NCBI GenBank assembly: GCA_028284395.1 | Contig: JANQRV010000535.1 | Span: 42,869 to 106,868 of the forward strand | DNA: 64,000 nt | Source: Saprospiraceae bacterium | GTDB lineage: Bacteria > Bacteroidota > Bacteroidia > Chitinophagales > Saprospiraceae | Direction: 5' to 3' | Shown: positions 23,925 to 36,100 of the stretch, in pieces | Numbering within the stretch: the first letter of the stretch is position 1 | Layout of the letters: each line of letters starts with the position of its first letter | Made by a program: the position numbers and the translations under genes | Notes under the pieces: generated by a model | What the model was told of the DNA's origin: nothing | The model's input: only the letters and a program-made list of their open reading frames with translations | Databases searched by the model: none

Positions 23925-25082
23925 TTATCTGGTGGAGCTAAGATTTGCCATTTTCCTAAGTAGCGGGCTGCACCGATACCGCTCCTCACGATAAGTACGG
24001 TACAGATCATCCATGCGTTGAACGCATGTTTCAATACCAATCTCATCAGCCCATTGCAATAACCCTTTTGGATAATTGACGCCTTTGGTCATGGCCAGGT
24101 CAATGTCTTCTCTGGTGGCGATCCGGTGGTGGAGCGTATCGGCTGCTTCATTGATGAGCATGGCGATGATGCGGTCGACAATACGGTTCCCGAGCCGCTC
24201 ATCTTGAATCGGTTCGGCACGAACGGCATTTTCCGAATAGTCATAAAAGCCGCGTCCGGACTTCCTGCCGTAGTAACCCGCCTCCACCAGTCGCTTTTGA
24301 GCAAAAGAGGGGCGATATCGACCATCGTAATAGAAGGCCTTGAAGATGGTCTCCGTCACAACGTAATTCACATCGTGCCCAATGAAGTCCATGAGCGTGA
24401 ATGGCCCCATCCTGAAGCCACCGATCTGGGTCATGGCCCAGTCGATCGTAGCTACATCGGCAATTCCCTCCTCATAAATTCTGAGTGCCTCCCCATAAAA
24501 GGGGCGAGCCACCTTATTGACGATGAAACCCGGCGTATCCTTTGCCAACACCGTCGTCTTACCCCAGCCATCGACGATTGCTCTCGCCTTGCGGGGCGTT
24601 TCTGTGTTGGTTTGGATGGCCGGTACGATCTCCACCAAACGCATGACCGGAGCCGGATTAAAAAAATGTAGACCGATGAATCGCTCCGGCTTTTCCAATG
24701 CCGACGCCAACGCCGTAATGGAAAGGGAAGATGTATTGGAAGCAATCATGCAATCCTGTCTAACGATGCCTTCAAGGGCTTCGAAAACTTTCTTTTTAAT
24801 GTCCAAATTTTCGATAATCGCTTCGATGACCAAGTCACACGGTGCTAAGTCTCGGAGACTATCAGCATAAGAAATATTGTTTTGAAGTTCTTTGGTTTGT
24901 TCTTTCGTCATCTTGCCTTTAGACACCAGTCGCTGGAGAACTTTGTCCAACTTCTCTCGACTTTGCTCCAAAGCTACGCTTGATACATCAAAAACGGTGA
25001 CCGGACAACCGGCTCCTGCCGCAACCTGAGCAATACCACTGCCCATTGCTCCGGCTCCAAGGATTCCTACATTCATAGACAT
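23925..25082 (-). CDS. 3-hydroxyacyl-CoA dehydrogenase, PaaH-like two-domain form
   Basis: 385 aa from the ATG at 25082. A longer frame to 25157 would overlap the upstream gene, and AGGAAA lies ~9 nt before the chosen start. The Rossmann motif GILGAGAMGSGIAQVAA (~5-21) is followed by the NAD-binding acid in VFDVSS, then IASNTSSLSI and GLHFFNPAPVMRLVEIV (~135-155, with the catalytic His). The C-terminal 3HCDH domain is present twice (DTPGFIVNKVARPFYGEALR; AMLINEAADTLHHRIATRED). It oxidises 3-hydroxyacyl-CoA to 3-oxoacyl-CoA with NAD+, in the cytoplasm, for beta-oxidation or phenylacetate-type ring catabolism. No other beta-oxidation gene is adjacent. Confidence 0.92.
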   Translation of the reverse strand: MSMNVGILGAGAMGSGIAQVAAGAGCPVTVFDVSSVALEQSREKLDKVLQRLVSKGKMTKEQTKELQNNISYADSLRDLAPCDLVIEAIIENLDIKKKVFEALEGIVRQDCMIASNTSSLSITALASALEKPERFIGLHFFNPAPVMRLVEIVPAIQTNTETPRKARAIVDGWGKTTVLAKDTPGFIVNKVARPFYGEALRIYEEGIADVATIDWAMTQIGGFRMGPFTLMDFIGHDVNYVVTETIFKAFYYDGRYRPSFAQKRLVEAGYYGRKSGRGFYDYSENAVRAEPIQDERLGNRIVDRIIAMLINEAADTLHHRIATREDIDLAMTKGVNYPKGLLQWADEIGIETCVQRMDDLYRTYREERYRCSPLLRKMANLSSTR

Positions 25083-25101
25083 ACGCGGTTTTCCTTTGAA
25101 T

Positions 25102-26391
25102 TTACTCCTTCGGAACCTCGTGTAATAACTCCATCCCGGTGGAGGAACGAGGCACAAATCCGGGCCAATTTTCCTCGTTAGAGTCTTCTTTAGCAGCGAG
25201 GTATTTTCCGTAATCCTTTTGCTTCAGGTGTACTCCGAGAAAGGCCGTAACAAAATGTTGATTGATGTTGTTGATGCGGCGTTGATCCCAGGTTGGGTCC
25301 GCATACCGGTAATACTCATCGATATTTAAACCGGGTTCTAGGGCTTCTGCCGGTGGCGGATTGGGAGCTACGTTGTGGCGTGCATTCTTATAGGTTAACA
25401 AGTAACGATCTGCATGCACTGCTCCGTTGAAAATTGCCTTAATACCATTTTCATAACCGGAAATATCGTCCTGACTTCCCGCCACAAAGAAAGTCGGTAC
25501 TTTTAAGCCCTTCAACGTTTCGGAGTCCCATACTCCCTGCACCATACCCCAGGGTGCAAAGGCAACGACGGCTTTAATTCTGGAATCTTGAGAACGTTTG
25601 AATTCTTCACTGTCGGCTCCGCGTACCGTCAGCGCTTTACTCCCTCCAGACATCCCGGCAAATAAGCCTAAAGCTTTTTTGCTGTACGCAGCACCCGCCG
25701 CGTTGAGGACACCATATCCACCCATGGAATAGCCAATGATGGCCGTATGCTCTGCGTTGACCAGCCCTGATAAGAACCCTTCATTTTTCGCGGCTCCCAA
25801 TTTGGCAACTTCATCCAGGATAAACAAAATGTCTTTCGATCGATTGAGCAGGGTGCTGGTAAACGGTGCAGCATCTCTAAAGGTAGATTCCGTATGATCG
25901 ATGGCTACGACAATGTAGCCCTTCGAAGCCAGATTCTCAGTTAAGTAAGTCATTAAATATCTCGACCCCACATAGCCATGAGAAACGACCACCAGGGGAA
26001 ACTTACCATCACCCGTCATCGGGGCAGCATCTCTGCTTGCCCGGCCGTAGAAGGTAAATGGAAGGATTGGTCTCTCGGGGTTGCCGTTTGTGCCCATTAC
26101 TTCCTCATACTGGATCAAATCGCCACCCTCCTTTTTGTTGGATGAAGGGTACCAGATTTCTACCGTCAAAGGCCGATCGTAGAGTGGATCCTGGCCCTCT
26201 TTGGAGTTCAAAATATCTACTTGGTCCTTATGGACAAATTTAAGTGTGCGGACACCCACCTGGTAGTCTCCCCGGGCCGACAATTCCGGTGCGTCCGGTA
26301 AAGCATCCCCGTAAACGAATGTATTTCCTTTTGTTTGTGCAATCAATGAAATGGGTAACATCAATGCAACAATAACGGATTGGATCTTCAT
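25102..26391 (-). CDS. secreted PAF-acetylhydrolase/dienelactone-hydrolase-like esterase
   Basis: 429 aa with a signal peptide (IQSVIVALMLPISLIAQ). The alpha/beta-hydrolase core has the oxyanion loop VVVSHGYVGSRY (~133-144), the nucleophile elbow AIIGYSMGGYG (Ser near 221), the acid in FFVAGSQDD, and the His in NARHNVAPNPP. This order matches platelet-activating-factor acetylhydrolase isoform II-like and related bacterial esterases. It follows the propeller protein by 48 nt and precedes the dehydrogenase by 19 nt. The real substrate (ester or acyl group of a nutrient) is not known. Confidence 0.88.
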   Translation of the reverse strand: MKIQSVIVALMLPISLIAQTKGNTFVYGDALPDAPELSARGDYQVGVRTLKFVHKDQVDILNSKEGQDPLYDRPLTVEIWYPSSNKKEGGDLIQYEEVMGTNGNPERPILPFTFYGRASRDAAPMTGDGKFPLVVVSHGYVGSRYLMTYLTENLASKGYIVVAIDHTESTFRDAAPFTSTLLNRSKDILFILDEVAKLGAAKNEGFLSGLVNAEHTAIIGYSMGGYGVLNAAGAAYSKKALGLFAGMSGGSKALTVRGADSEEFKRSQDSRIKAVVAFAPWGMVQGVWDSETLKGLKVPTFFVAGSQDDISGYENGIKAIFNGAVHADRYLLTYKNARHNVAPNPPPAEALEPGLNIDEYYRYADPTWDQRRINNINQHFVTAFLGVHLKQKDYGKYLAAKEDSNEENWPGFVPRSSTGMELLHEVPKE

Positions 26392-26439
26392 ACATGATTG
26401 GTTTTAATCTAAACGGTTTCACAAAATAGTGATCGGTAG

Positions 26440-29400
26440 TTAATTATCCATTCTAATTGCCCCTACTCCACGCTCCCATAGCTTTTTGTTAAAACTTGGA
26501 ATGGCAACATCAATCAATTCATCTGCTTTTTCTCCTAAGACACGCCATTGGTCATCTAGCTCCTTCTTACGCTTTTTGACCGATTCATTGACCCTTGGAA
26601 TCACACTGCTACGCCCACCATTACTCCCTTGATTAATTAAGAATAAGTATTCAGCCGTAAATTTATTGGGAAAGTTCTCCACGTCATCATACGCCTTGGA
26701 TTTCCGCTGGACCATATCTTCATCCCATTTGGTCAACGCCTCAATGAGTTTTGAGCCTTCACCGGCTAAATCGGTCTTATCCTGCTTCTTCAATTGGTTA
26801 ACCAACTCCTTTAATTGATTTTTGGCTCGGTAGAGCTGGTTGACCTTATGGTGCATTTCCGTTAGGGTTTGCTCCATCGCAGTCATGTACATATGGTGCT
26901 CTTCGTATTGGCCGGGCTTTGTTTCAAAATTAGGGTCTTCTCGAATGACTGCTGTCGCTGTTAAAGCCGCCTCTCCGACTTTTAAAGTCAGCGTATAGGT
27001 CCCGGGAGCAACTTTGTGCCCACCAAAACTCCCCTCGATCCAAACATTAGGCACGCCCGGCATGGTCGGACAACGCATATTCCAGACAAATCGATTCAAA
27101 CCTTCTTTCTTGGATAAAGTGGGAGCAGGAGCAGGACCACCCGGCCAAACCGACTGCTCCTTATCCCTTTTTGAGGAAAAAGTATGGATACGTTCCTGAC
27201 CTGCGTTGGTGATCTCCAAAATGACCTCGGCATTTTCATCCGTTTTGGGAAGGTTGTAATAAATGACCACACCATTGGCGGGATTGACTCCCTCGAACGG
27301 ATTGGTACCATCAAAACTCGGATTATTGGCATTGAGAGGGCTCAACCAAGCGCTGTTTATAGCTGTTTCAGGCTCATAAATCTTCAATTCCCCCGCTACC
27401 TTTGGCTGCGCCAGGAGACCGAGATCGTCCAAGACCCAAAAGCCACGGCCGGAGGTAGCGACAATGAGATCTCCCTGGTGTACTTTTAGGTCCATAATGG
27501 GGGTCACGGGGAGGTTCAATTGAAAGGGCTCCCAGTCTGCTCCATCATTCCAGGAAATATAAACGCCCAATTCCGTTCCGGCGTACAGCAGGCCTTTTCT
27601 ATCGGGATCTTCACGGACGACCCGGGTATAAGCCCCGTCGGGTATCCCATTATTGATGCGGGTCCAGGTCTTACCGTAGTCAGCCGTTTTATAAATGGCA
27701 GGCGTGTAATCATTGAACTTGTATTTGGTGGTAGCTATATAAGCGGTAGCGGGATCATGGGGAGAAATATCAATGGCATTGACCAAAGATTCGCCCAGTC
27801 CCTTTGGCGTTCTATTCTGCCACGTCTTTCCATTATCGCGCGTAATAAATACAAAGCCATCATCACTTCCCGTGTAGTAAACACCCTTTTCATGTGGCGA
27901 CTCGATGATGTAGGCAATGGTGCCGTAATTCTCCGCCCCTACCGCTTCATTCGTATACGGAATGCCACCAAGTCCCTGCTTCTCATCGATGTTCTGCGTT
28001 AGATCCGGAGAGAATTCAGTCCAAGACCTTCCCATATCCGTAGTTTTCAATACTTTATTGGCACAGTGAAAGAATGTCCCCGGTTCGTGAATGGAATGAA
28101 TGATGGGCGCGTTCCAATTAAAAAGATATTCCATGTCTCTGGCGGCACGCCCCAGCCACTGATGTGGCGCCGCCATGATGTTCGTTCTCGACTTCGATTT
28201 GGTATCCAAAACTTCGATGTAACCGAGGTAAACCCCTCCCAGCACATATCTGGGATCATCCGGATCAAAGGCCAGGAAAGCGCTTTCTCCTCCTGCTGAA
28301 TAAGTCCAGTCTTCTCGACCAATGCTGTAGCGGCCCGTGGATAAGCTGGCTATCTTCACGGAAGTATTGTCCTGTTGACCTCCGTATATGTTGTAGGGGA
28401 AAAGGTTATCGGCATTGATGCGATAAATCTGGGCGGTAGACATATTGGACTGAGTCGACCAAGTCTTCCCCGCATTAAAGGAGATCGCAGCTCCTCCATC
28501 ATTAGAAGCAACTATATTTTTTGAATTCTTCGGATTGATCCAAAGGTCGTGAAAGTCGCCGTGCGTACCTCTCCCCAGATTCTCCCAAGACTTGCCGCCA
28601 TCAATTGATCGAAGGACGCTGGCACTCATGACATAAATCGTATTGTCGTCATTCGGGTCCGTGGCAATATCAGTGTAATACCAAGCCCGTTGAGTAAGTC
28701 GATTATCGTCGCTTACCCTGCTCCAACTTTTACCGGCATTATTGGAAATGAATAATCCGCCCAGACCTTTATTGCTATCGCTTTCTACCAGCGCATAGAC
28801 GCGATTCGAATTGGATCGGCATACTGAAATAGCCATTTTACCCAATTCTTTGGGCAAGCCGGTATGGATCTTCTTCCAGGTATCACCTCCATCCATCGAC
28901 TTGTACAAACCGCTGCCTTCTCCACCGCTGATAATGGTCCAGGGCTTCCGCTGATGGTGCCACATCGCCGCATAGATCACCTCCGGATGATTCATATCCA
29001 TTGAAAGCTCCACACCGCCGGTCATGTCGTTCACGTACAGCACTTTTTCCCAAGTTTTCCCGCCGTCTGTCGAACGGTAGATCCCCCGTTCCTCGGTAGA
29101 GCCGTATAGAGCCCCTTGCGCCGCTACGAAGACAACGGATGGATTGGAAGGGTGGATGATAACTCTAGAGATGTGCTGTGTTTCCTTTAACCCGATATGG
29201 GTCCATGTTTTTCCGGCATCGGTTGATTTGTATACGCCGTCGCCGTAAGAAGTCATCACACCGCGAACTGCATGCTCACCCATGCCCACGTAAACGATGT
29301 TCGGATTGGATTCTGATACCGCAACCGCACCAACCGATCCCGTTTTGAAAAAGCCGTCGGAGATGTTGTCCCAACGTTGGCCGGCGTCTTCGGTTTTCCA

Positions 29401-29592
29401 AAGACCACCTCCCGTTGTCCCCATATAGTAGGTCAGCGGATCGCCGACTACTCCTGAGGATCCTACGGAGCGGCCTCCCCGGAAAGGGCCAATGTTGCGG
29501 TATTTAAGTGGTTGATAATAGGATTCTGCTTCTTGAGCTCCTAGAGAAATGAAGACCAGGAGAAAGATGGTTAGCGCGATTGGGTTTTTCAT
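26440..29592 (-). CDS. secreted BNR/VPS10-like beta-propeller protein (glycosyl-hydrolase-like)
   Basis: 1050 aa with a signal peptide ([17 protein letters not shown]). The first ~680 residues are built of Asp-box/BNR repeats ([46 protein letters not shown]), the pattern of VPS10/sortilin-like propellers. [14 protein letters not shown] opens the first propeller. Residues ~760-870 are an Ig-like beta domain ([19 protein letters not shown]), and the C-terminal ~150 residues are helical (coiled-coil-like [20 protein letters not shown]). No T9SS sorting domain is visible, so it is probably periplasmic or released. It stands 104 nt after the ASPIC lipoproteins. Databases often call this family sialidase or glycosyl hydrolase, but no catalytic site is evident here. 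Confidence 0.85.
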   Translation of the reverse strand: MKNPIALTIFLLVFISLGAQEAESYYQPLKYRNIGPFRGGRSVGSSGVVGDPLTYYMGTTGGGLWKTEDAGQRWDNISDGFFKTGSVGAVAVSESNPNIVYVGMGEHAVRGVMTSYGDGVYKSTDAGKTWTHIGLKETQHISRVIIHPSNPSVVFVAAQGALYGSTEERGIYRSTDGGKTWEKVLYVNDMTGGVELSMDMNHPEVIYAAMWHHQRKPWTIISGGEGSGLYKSMDGGDTWKKIHTGLPKELGKMAISVCRSNSNRVYALVESDSNKGLGGLFISNNAGKSWSRVSDDNRLTQRAWYYTDIATDPNDDNTIYVMSASVLRSIDGGKSWENLGRGTHGDFHDLWINPKNSKNIVASNDGGAAISFNAGKTWSTQSNMSTAQIYRINADNLFPYNIYGGQQDNTSVKIASLSTGRYSIGREDWTYSAGGESAFLAFDPDDPRYVLGGVYLGYIEVLDTKSKSRTNIMAAPHQWLGRAARDMEYLFNWNAPIIHSIHEPGTFFHCANKVLKTTDMGRSWTEFSPDLTQNIDEKQGLGGIPYTNEAVGAENYGTIAYIIESPHEKGVYYTGSDDGFVFITRDNGKTWQNRTPKGLGESLVNAIDISPHDPATAYIATTKYKFNDYTPAIYKTADYGKTWTRINNGIPDGAYTRVVREDPDRKGLLYAGTELGVYISWNDGADWEPFQLNLPVTPIMDLKVHQGDLIVATSGRGFWVLDDLGLLAQPKVAGELKIYEPETAINSAWLSPLNANNPSFDGTNPFEGVNPANGVVIYYNLPKTDENAEVILEITNAGQERIHTFSSKRDKEQSVWPGGPAPAPTLSKKEGLNRFVWNMRCPTMPGVPNVWIEGSFGGHKVAPGTYTLTLKVGEAALTATAVIREDPNFETKPGQYEEHHMYMTAMEQTLTEMHHKVNQLYRAKNQLKELVNQLKKQDKTDLAGEGSKLIEALTKWDEDMVQRKSKAYDDVENFPNKFTAEYLFLINQGSNGGRSSVIPRVNESVKKRKKELDDQWRVLGEKADELIDVAIPSFNKKLWERGVGAIRMDN

Positions 29593-29695
29593 TATGTTCG
29601 TTTAGATTAGAATCACTAAAAATAGAGTTCTAATCTTTAACCGCCAAGATTAATTGACTCAGACTACCCAGATCCACTATTGCCGGACCGTATGG

Positions 29696-32600
29696 TTACA
29701 TGGTTATCTTTCCTCTTGCACGAACCAACTGATGCGCTCGATCTCCCCAACCAAAAGCTTGCATCCCAAAATTGTTGTTGCCAATTAACACAACCGGCAC
29801 CTGATCTCTGCCAATTTTCAATACTTTCATGTCTTTCACATCGTGCGGAGCGAAGAACCCGCTTTCCGAAATGGGAACTGGACTAAAGTTACCGGAACCA
29901 TCCCCTCTCATATACAGACCCATACCGGCATCGTTACGTGGAGTCTCTATTTCCGAGCTGTATAAGTTTCCGGCAAGCAGTAAATCCAGATGTTCATCTC
30001 CGTCAAAATCCTGGGCTATAATGGTATTCACGTTAGAAAACTGAGACTCATTGGGTAGTTGAGTCACCCGGTATTGGTTGTCACCAACATTTTCAATGTA
30101 GCTGGTGGCAAAGGTGTACGCTTGTAATTGCAGCGCTGTTTCCAGCTCTTCTCCGTAAATGTCGGAGAGATTGGCCTTGCCAAAAGATTCGTAATCCGGA
30201 AATCGGACCGCTATTTCGGGTATCTGGCTGGAAGAACAAGAACGCCCTCTGACGGGATATATCTCACCGTGTTCATGGTAGCTTAAGACAATATCATGGG
30301 CTCCATTATGGTCCAGATCACCACTGTGAATTTGAAAAGGCTCCGATACGGAGGCCTTGTACTTGTAATTCAATCCTAAATTACCCACTACAAAATCGGT
30401 ATCGCCATCGCGATCAAAATCTTCGGCGCAAATACTAAAGTACCAACCTGCGGTCTGCTGCAAACCCAGCAGGTCCGTACGGTTTTCTAAACGCCCACTG
30501 CGGTTTTCCAACATGGTTACGGGCATCCATTCTCCTACAACTACTAAGTCCAATTGTCCATCATTGTTAAAATCGGTCCATTCGGCATCGGTCACCAACC
30601 CTGCTTCCATGAGAAAAGGGGCAAGAGCTGCGGTTTGATCCGAAAACACGCCTCCGTTATTGATCAATAAGGTGCTTTTAGCCGGGTAGGGATATTTGCC
30701 GGGCAACAGACGACCACCCACAAACAGGTCAACATCCCCGTCGCCGTCAAAATCCGCTGCTTTGACTCTGGAGCCACTGGAAGTCATATCGGGCAATCGA
30801 TCCGAAGTCTTCGCAAAATTGCCCCACCCGTCGTTTAGATACAAACGGTCCTGTAAAAGTGGATCTCCAACTTCAAATTCATTTCCTCCACTTACGACAT
30901 ACAGATCCAGGTCTTGATCTCCATCCACATCCAGCAAAAGGGATCCAATATCTTCGTAATCGGCCTCTTCCTGCCAAATCCCTTGTGTAGAAACAGTGAA
31001 AGTTCCTTCACCCCGCTGTAGATACAATGCCCCTGCAAAGCCGGTTGCTCCACCAATGTAGAAGTCCTCCAACCCATCTCCATTGACATCACCAACGGCA
31101 AGTCCCGGACCAAAATTGGACATCTTATGAGGCAATAATTCTTGCTTTTTGAAATCGTTGAAATCGTTTTCCCGGTGTCGATGGTCGAGTTCCAGCGTCG
31201 TGGTCAGGTCACAGAAAGTTAGCGGGTTGGATGGGCTTTGCTCCAGATCAACCAGCGCATCGGTTGGTTCAGCAAGCAAAGACTGATTCGCGGGCACATT
31301 ACTCCAGCTTTTCGTGCGCCCGTCCGGCCAGGATATCACCATTTTTTCAATGTTGATCACAGCACCAAGACCAAAATGTAAAACATCATCGCTTTTCGAC
31401 ATGTATCCCCGGGCATTCGTCAATTCCTGTACTTGCCATACCACGCCGTCTTTATACAAGGTAGCACGGGCACCGTAAGCGGGACTTTGATCATCGGTCT
31501 GGACCGTTACCCGCAGGAAACCATTTTCACTATCCTTTTCCCTTAAATTATTCCGATAGATGCCGGCGAAGTCATCTACGTTGTTAATGACTAAGTCGAG
31601 GTCCCCATCCTGATCTAGATCGGCATACGCCCCACCGTAAGAAAGACCTGGTGCAGTCATTCCCCATTCTGTCATTTGCTTTTGGAATGTCAGATCTCCA
31701 TTATTTTTGAAGATATAGTTGGGCAATCGGTCGATCGGTGCCATATCGACGAATGATTGAACGTCGATGATCTCTTCGAGCGGTACCTTTTGCTTGGCCG
31801 CTATCAATTCGAGGCTATCCAGTCGCCTGGTGATCATTTTGTCCAAATCGGTATAGCGTTGATTCCGTTTGATACCATTGGTAACGAAAAGATCCTTCCA
31901 TCCGTCATTATCAAAATCGGCAAAAAGCGGCCCCCAGCTCCAGTCGGTATTGGACACTCCGGCCAGGTGTGCGACTTCACAAAAGGTGCCATTTCCGTTG
32001 TTTTTCTGAAGCGTATTGAACATGTATTGGTAATGCCAGCCATTGTTGACGATGCGCCAAAACATTTCCGGATTCATAGCCCCCATATATGTTTTATTCC
32101 GGAGGTGGTCTTCCGCTACCATATCGACCACCATGATGTCCAGCAAACCATCGTTGTCATAATCGGCCGCATCGGATCCCATGCTGAAATTAGAAATGTG
32201 TTTGACCGATTGATTGATCGTATTCCGGAAAGTGCCGTCTTTTTGGTTAATGTAGAGATGATCGGGTCGATCAAAATCGTTCGACACATAAATATCCGGC
32301 CAACTGTCTTGGTTAAAATCACCCACCGTAGCGGAAAGTCCATAACCAATGTTGAGTACCCCCGCCTCTTTGGTCACCTCTACAAAAGGTCCGTTTCCAG
32401 TATTTTCGTAGAGGCGATCCGTGTACTTTGCCGTCTGGTGATTGAGTCGGTTGTACATGTTGCCCCCAGTCCTTTTACCGACGCTGGGTGGTTGGTTGAC
32501 CAAGTACAAGTCCATCCAGCCGTCTTTATTGTAATCGAAGAAAGTTGCTTGGACAGAAAAACCCCGGTCGGCAAGATTATAGTTGGCAGCTGCTTCTCTA

Positions 32601-33115
32601 AAAGTAGGATAATCTCCTTCCGTAGCGGGACCTTCATTGATAAATAGTAAATTGCTGCTCAATTGATCATTGTCCTGTACGCTTTTACAGACGTAAATGT
32701 CCAGCCTGCCATCGTTGTTGACATCCGCCATGGTCACCCCGGTCGACCAGTTTTCATCCGCTCCGATTCCCGACTTTTCGGTAATGTCTTCAAACTTTAA
32801 ATCACCGCGATTCAAATAGAGTCGATCCGGGACTTGATTTCCAGCTAAATAAATATCCGGATAGCCGTTGCCGTCAATGTCGCCGATGGCCACTCCAGCT
32901 CCCGCTACAAACATATCGTTGATCAAATGATTGTTCTTGGCATCTTCGACCAGCGTGTTTTGAAAACGAATCCCGGTTTGTTTAGGTGACAAACGGGAAA
33001 ACAAAACGTCTTTCTGTCCAGCAGCATTTTCCCAATGAGCGGGTTGACAGCCTTGGAAAATGAACAACAATCCAAGAAAAGAAAAACAATAAAAGAAACC
33101 TTTTAAATAGCTCAT
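29696..33115 (-). CDS. ASPIC/UnbV and FG-GAP (VCBS) repeat lipoprotein, copy 2
   Basis: 1139 aa. The lipobox LLFIFQGC marks Cys23 as lipidated. Calcium-binding FG-GAP/VCBS loops occur throughout (GDIDGNGYPDIYLAGN, ADVNNDGRLDIYVCK, GDVNGDGLEDFYIGG, EDFDRDGDTDFVVGN). An ASPIC/UnbV module is at ~545-620 (AYGARATLYKDGVVWQ, HFGLGAVINIEKMVISWPDG). The protein should fold as two large beta-propellers on the cell surface. It lies 15 nt after its paralogue and is clearly duplicated from it (NNHLINDMFVAGAGVAIGD, MSNFSMGSDAADYDNDG). These proteins accompany SusC/SusD pairs in many Bacteroidota and probably bind or present a polymer, but the ligand is unknown. Confidence 0.92.
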   Translation of the reverse strand: MSYLKGFFYCFSFLGLLFIFQGCQPAHWENAAGQKDVLFSRLSPKQTGIRFQNTLVEDAKNNHLINDMFVAGAGVAIGDIDGNGYPDIYLAGNQVPDRLYLNRGDLKFEDITEKSGIGADENWSTGVTMADVNNDGRLDIYVCKSVQDNDQLSSNLLFINEGPATEGDYPTFREAAANYNLADRGFSVQATFFDYNKDGWMDLYLVNQPPSVGKRTGGNMYNRLNHQTAKYTDRLYENTGNGPFVEVTKEAGVLNIGYGLSATVGDFNQDSWPDIYVSNDFDRPDHLYINQKDGTFRNTINQSVKHISNFSMGSDAADYDNDGLLDIMVVDMVAEDHLRNKTYMGAMNPEMFWRIVNNGWHYQYMFNTLQKNNGNGTFCEVAHLAGVSNTDWSWGPLFADFDNDGWKDLFVTNGIKRNQRYTDLDKMITRRLDSLELIAAKQKVPLEEIIDVQSFVDMAPIDRLPNYIFKNNGDLTFQKQMTEWGMTAPGLSYGGAYADLDQDGDLDLVINNVDDFAGIYRNNLREKDSENGFLRVTVQTDDQSPAYGARATLYKDGVVWQVQELTNARGYMSKSDDVLHFGLGAVINIEKMVISWPDGRTKSWSNVPANQSLLAEPTDALVDLEQSPSNPLTFCDLTTTLELDHRHRENDFNDFKKQELLPHKMSNFGPGLAVGDVNGDGLEDFYIGGATGFAGALYLQRGEGTFTVSTQGIWQEEADYEDIGSLLLDVDGDQDLDLYVVSGGNEFEVGDPLLQDRLYLNDGWGNFAKTSDRLPDMTSSGSRVKAADFDGDGDVDLFVGGRLLPGKYPYPAKSTLLINNGGVFSDQTAALAPFLMEAGLVTDAEWTDFNNDGQLDLVVVGEWMPVTMLENRSGRLENRTDLLGLQQTAGWYFSICAEDFDRDGDTDFVVGNLGLNYKYKASVSEPFQIHSGDLDHNGAHDIVLSYHEHGEIYPVRGRSCSSSQIPEIAVRFPDYESFGKANLSDIYGEELETALQLQAYTFATSYIENVGDNQYRVTQLPNESQFSNVNTIIAQDFDGDEHLDLLLAGNLYSSEIETPRNDAGMGLYMRGDGSGNFSPVPISESGFFAPHDVKDMKVLKIGRDQVPVVLIGNNNFGMQAFGWGDRAHQLVRARGKITM

Positions 33116-33130
33116 AGCATCTACTGAATT

Positions 33131-36100
33131 CTAGTTCATTGAAATAGCTCTCTGATCATCCTTCTTACGGAGTGTAAAACCAATGGCCTGCATCCGTTGC
33201 TGATTATTAGCTACCAAAACAACATCCTGCCCGCCAACATTGATCATTTTCATATCCTTGGCGTCATAGGGGGCAAAAAAGCCACTTTCCTGCCAAGGGA
33301 CGGGACGGAAACCTCCATTCCCATCTCCCTCCAGATAGAGTCCGACACCTGCATCATTTCTGGGCGTTTCAATTTCAACCGGATAGAGGTTTCCGGAAAG
33401 GAGCAGATCAAGTGTGCCATCTTGGTTAAAGTCTTTGGCAATGATGTTGTTGACACTGGAAAATTGAGCTTCCATCGGCAATGGTCGCATGGTAAATGTT
33501 CCGTCACCGTGATTCTCCAGATAGACGGTGGCAAAATTACGTGCCTGGTAGTGCAGCGCATTGTTTAATTGCTCTCCGTAAACATCAAAGAGGTCGGCAT
33601 CACCAAAGGATTCGTAGGTAGGGAATTTCTTGGCAAGATCGGGTATTTGCTGAGAGGAACAGGAAAGGCCGCGCAATGGAAATAAAGCACCGTGTTCGTG
33701 ATAACCCAACACGATGTCTCGCTGCCCGTTGCCATCAAAATCGTCACTGTATATTTCAAAAGGCTCTTCTTTCGACGCTTTGTATTTGTAGTTTAATCCC
33801 AAATTTCCAGCAACGAGGTCTACGTCTCCATCACCATCAAAATCAGCTGCTTCGATGCCGTAATACCAACCAACCGAAGATGACTGAAGACCGGTTCTCT
33901 CAGTAACATTGAGCCATTTACCCGCTTGATTCTCCAGGAAAGTTACGGGCATCCATTCGCCGACCACTACCAGGTCGAGCTGGCCGTCATTGGAGAAGTC
34001 AACCCATTTAGCTCCGGTCACCAAACCGAGTTCCATTAATTCCGGAGCGAGTTCCTTAGTAACATCCTTAAAAAAACCATTGTCATTCCGTAAGATATGA
34101 CTGGTCGCGGGAATGGGATAGTTCCCCGGTACTAATCTGCCTCCTACAAATAGATCTGTATCGCCATCGCCATCCATGTCTGCCGGCACTACACAAGAAC
34201 CACTGGTCAGCAACTTAGGCAGTCGATCATTGGCTTGGTAAAAGTTAGCCTGCCCATCGTTCAAGTAAAGGCGGTCTTGCAATCCGGCATCTCCCGGTGC
34301 AAATTCATTGCCTCCACTTACCACATAAAGATCCATGTCTCCATCCGAATCCGCATCGAAAAAGCAAGCACCTAGATCTTCATGCTCTTTGTCCGCTTCA
34401 AAGCCGGACGACTCATAAGCTCGAAAGCCTCCCTCTGGCAATTGAAGGTACAACACACCTGGCATGCCTACAGCACCACCTACGTAAAAATCATCGAGGT
34501 GGTCTTGATTTACATCACCGACCGCAAGCCCGGGGCCGAAGTTGGACATTTTATGGGGCAGCAGCACTTCGCGCTCATAGTCGTCATAAGCATTCTCTTT
34601 ATGGCGATATTGAATTTTCAATTCATTCGTCCGATCGGCAAATGGCCGGTAGTCTTGTTTCTTTGTCGCTTTGGGAACAGCACCTTGATCAACATCCAAC
34701 GTAAGCAACTGATCTGCCTTTACATTTTCGAGTACCAATTGGTGCCCGAAGGGCCAGGTGACCTCTACCTTCTCTACTATTTGGTCCTTTCCAAGTCCAA
34801 AATGCAACTGATCGGTACTTTTAGATTTATATCCCCTGGTGTTGGTTAGTTCCTGTAGCTGCCAGAATTTCCCATCTCGGTACAACTTCACCCGCGCACC
34901 ATAAGCAGGCATTTTATTTTTATTCAATATGCGGAATCTCAAAGAATGTCCTCGATTCTGTTCAACGGCATTATTGCGATAAATGTGGGCAAAGTCGTCG
35001 GTATTGTTGACAATGATCTCCAGGTCGCCATCTTGATCCAAGTCGGCGTAAGCACAACCGTAGGAGAGGTTGGGCTCATCCAGTCCCCAATCTTTCGACA
35101 CCTTACTAAAAGTCAGATCTCCATTGTTTTTGAAGGCAAAATTGGGCAACTTTCCAATGGGGGCCATTTCGACAAAATCCATTAAGTCGACTATCTCAAA
35201 TAGTTCTTTGCCCTTTTGTCTGGCAACCAACTCCAGGCTGTCGAGCAAAACGGAGTACTTCCGGTCTAAGTCGCTGTTGCGCATTGCGCGTCGTTCTCCA
35301 TTGGTAATGAACAGATCCTTCCAACCATCGTTGTCAAAATCGCCGAACAAGGGGCCCCAACTCCAATCTGAATTTGAGACTCCCGCCAAGTGAGCCACTT
35401 CGCTAAACGTGCCGTTACCGTTATTGCGCTGTAGGGTATTGAACATGTATTGATAGTGAAATCCCCGGTTCACGTTCTCCCAGAATTCTTCGGGCTTCAT
35501 CGCCCCCATATTGGTCTTGATCCTTTTGTGGTCTTCGGCAACCATATCGACAACGACAATGTCGAGCAGACCATCGTTGTCATAATCCGCGACATCCGTT
35601 CCCATGCTGAAGTTGGACATGTGCTTCAAAGCCTGGTTGGTCACATTCCGATATTGCCCTTGCCCAATGTTGAAATAAAGCTGATCCGGACGCTCATAAT
35701 CATTGGCGACGTAAATATCCGGCAGTCGGTCGTTGTTGAAGTCTCCGATGGTACTGGAAAGGCCAAAAGCAAGATTATTCCTGATCGCCCAGTTGGTAGC
35801 ATCCATAAAGGTACCATCGCCCAGATTCTTATAGATTTTATCGGTATACAGCAGGCTTTTTAATCGGGTTAAAGTGATTTTATTTCCCTTGCGGTTGCCG
35901 GTAGAAGGTGGTTGGTTAATGAGGTAAAGGTCGAGCAGGCCATCCATATCGAAATCAAAGAAGGTGGATTGGACGGAAAAACCTCGATCGGCTAGTTTGA
36001 ATTCCCGAGCTTTTTCCGTGAAGGTGAGATCTCCATTGTTGATGTAAAGCCGGTTTTCACTCAGTTGTTCTTTGTCAAAGACATATTTTGTGATGTAGAT

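Noticed and set aside
23925..25157. Longer start for the 3-hydroxyacyl-CoA dehydrogenase
   Set aside because: The extension overlaps the upstream gene and precedes the NAD-binding start; the ATG at 25082 has an AGGAAA before it.
31757..32647. 296-codon open frame on the plus strand
   Set aside because: It lies inside the ASPIC lipoprotein gene on the opposite strand; repetitive Ca-loop codons keep the antisense frame open.
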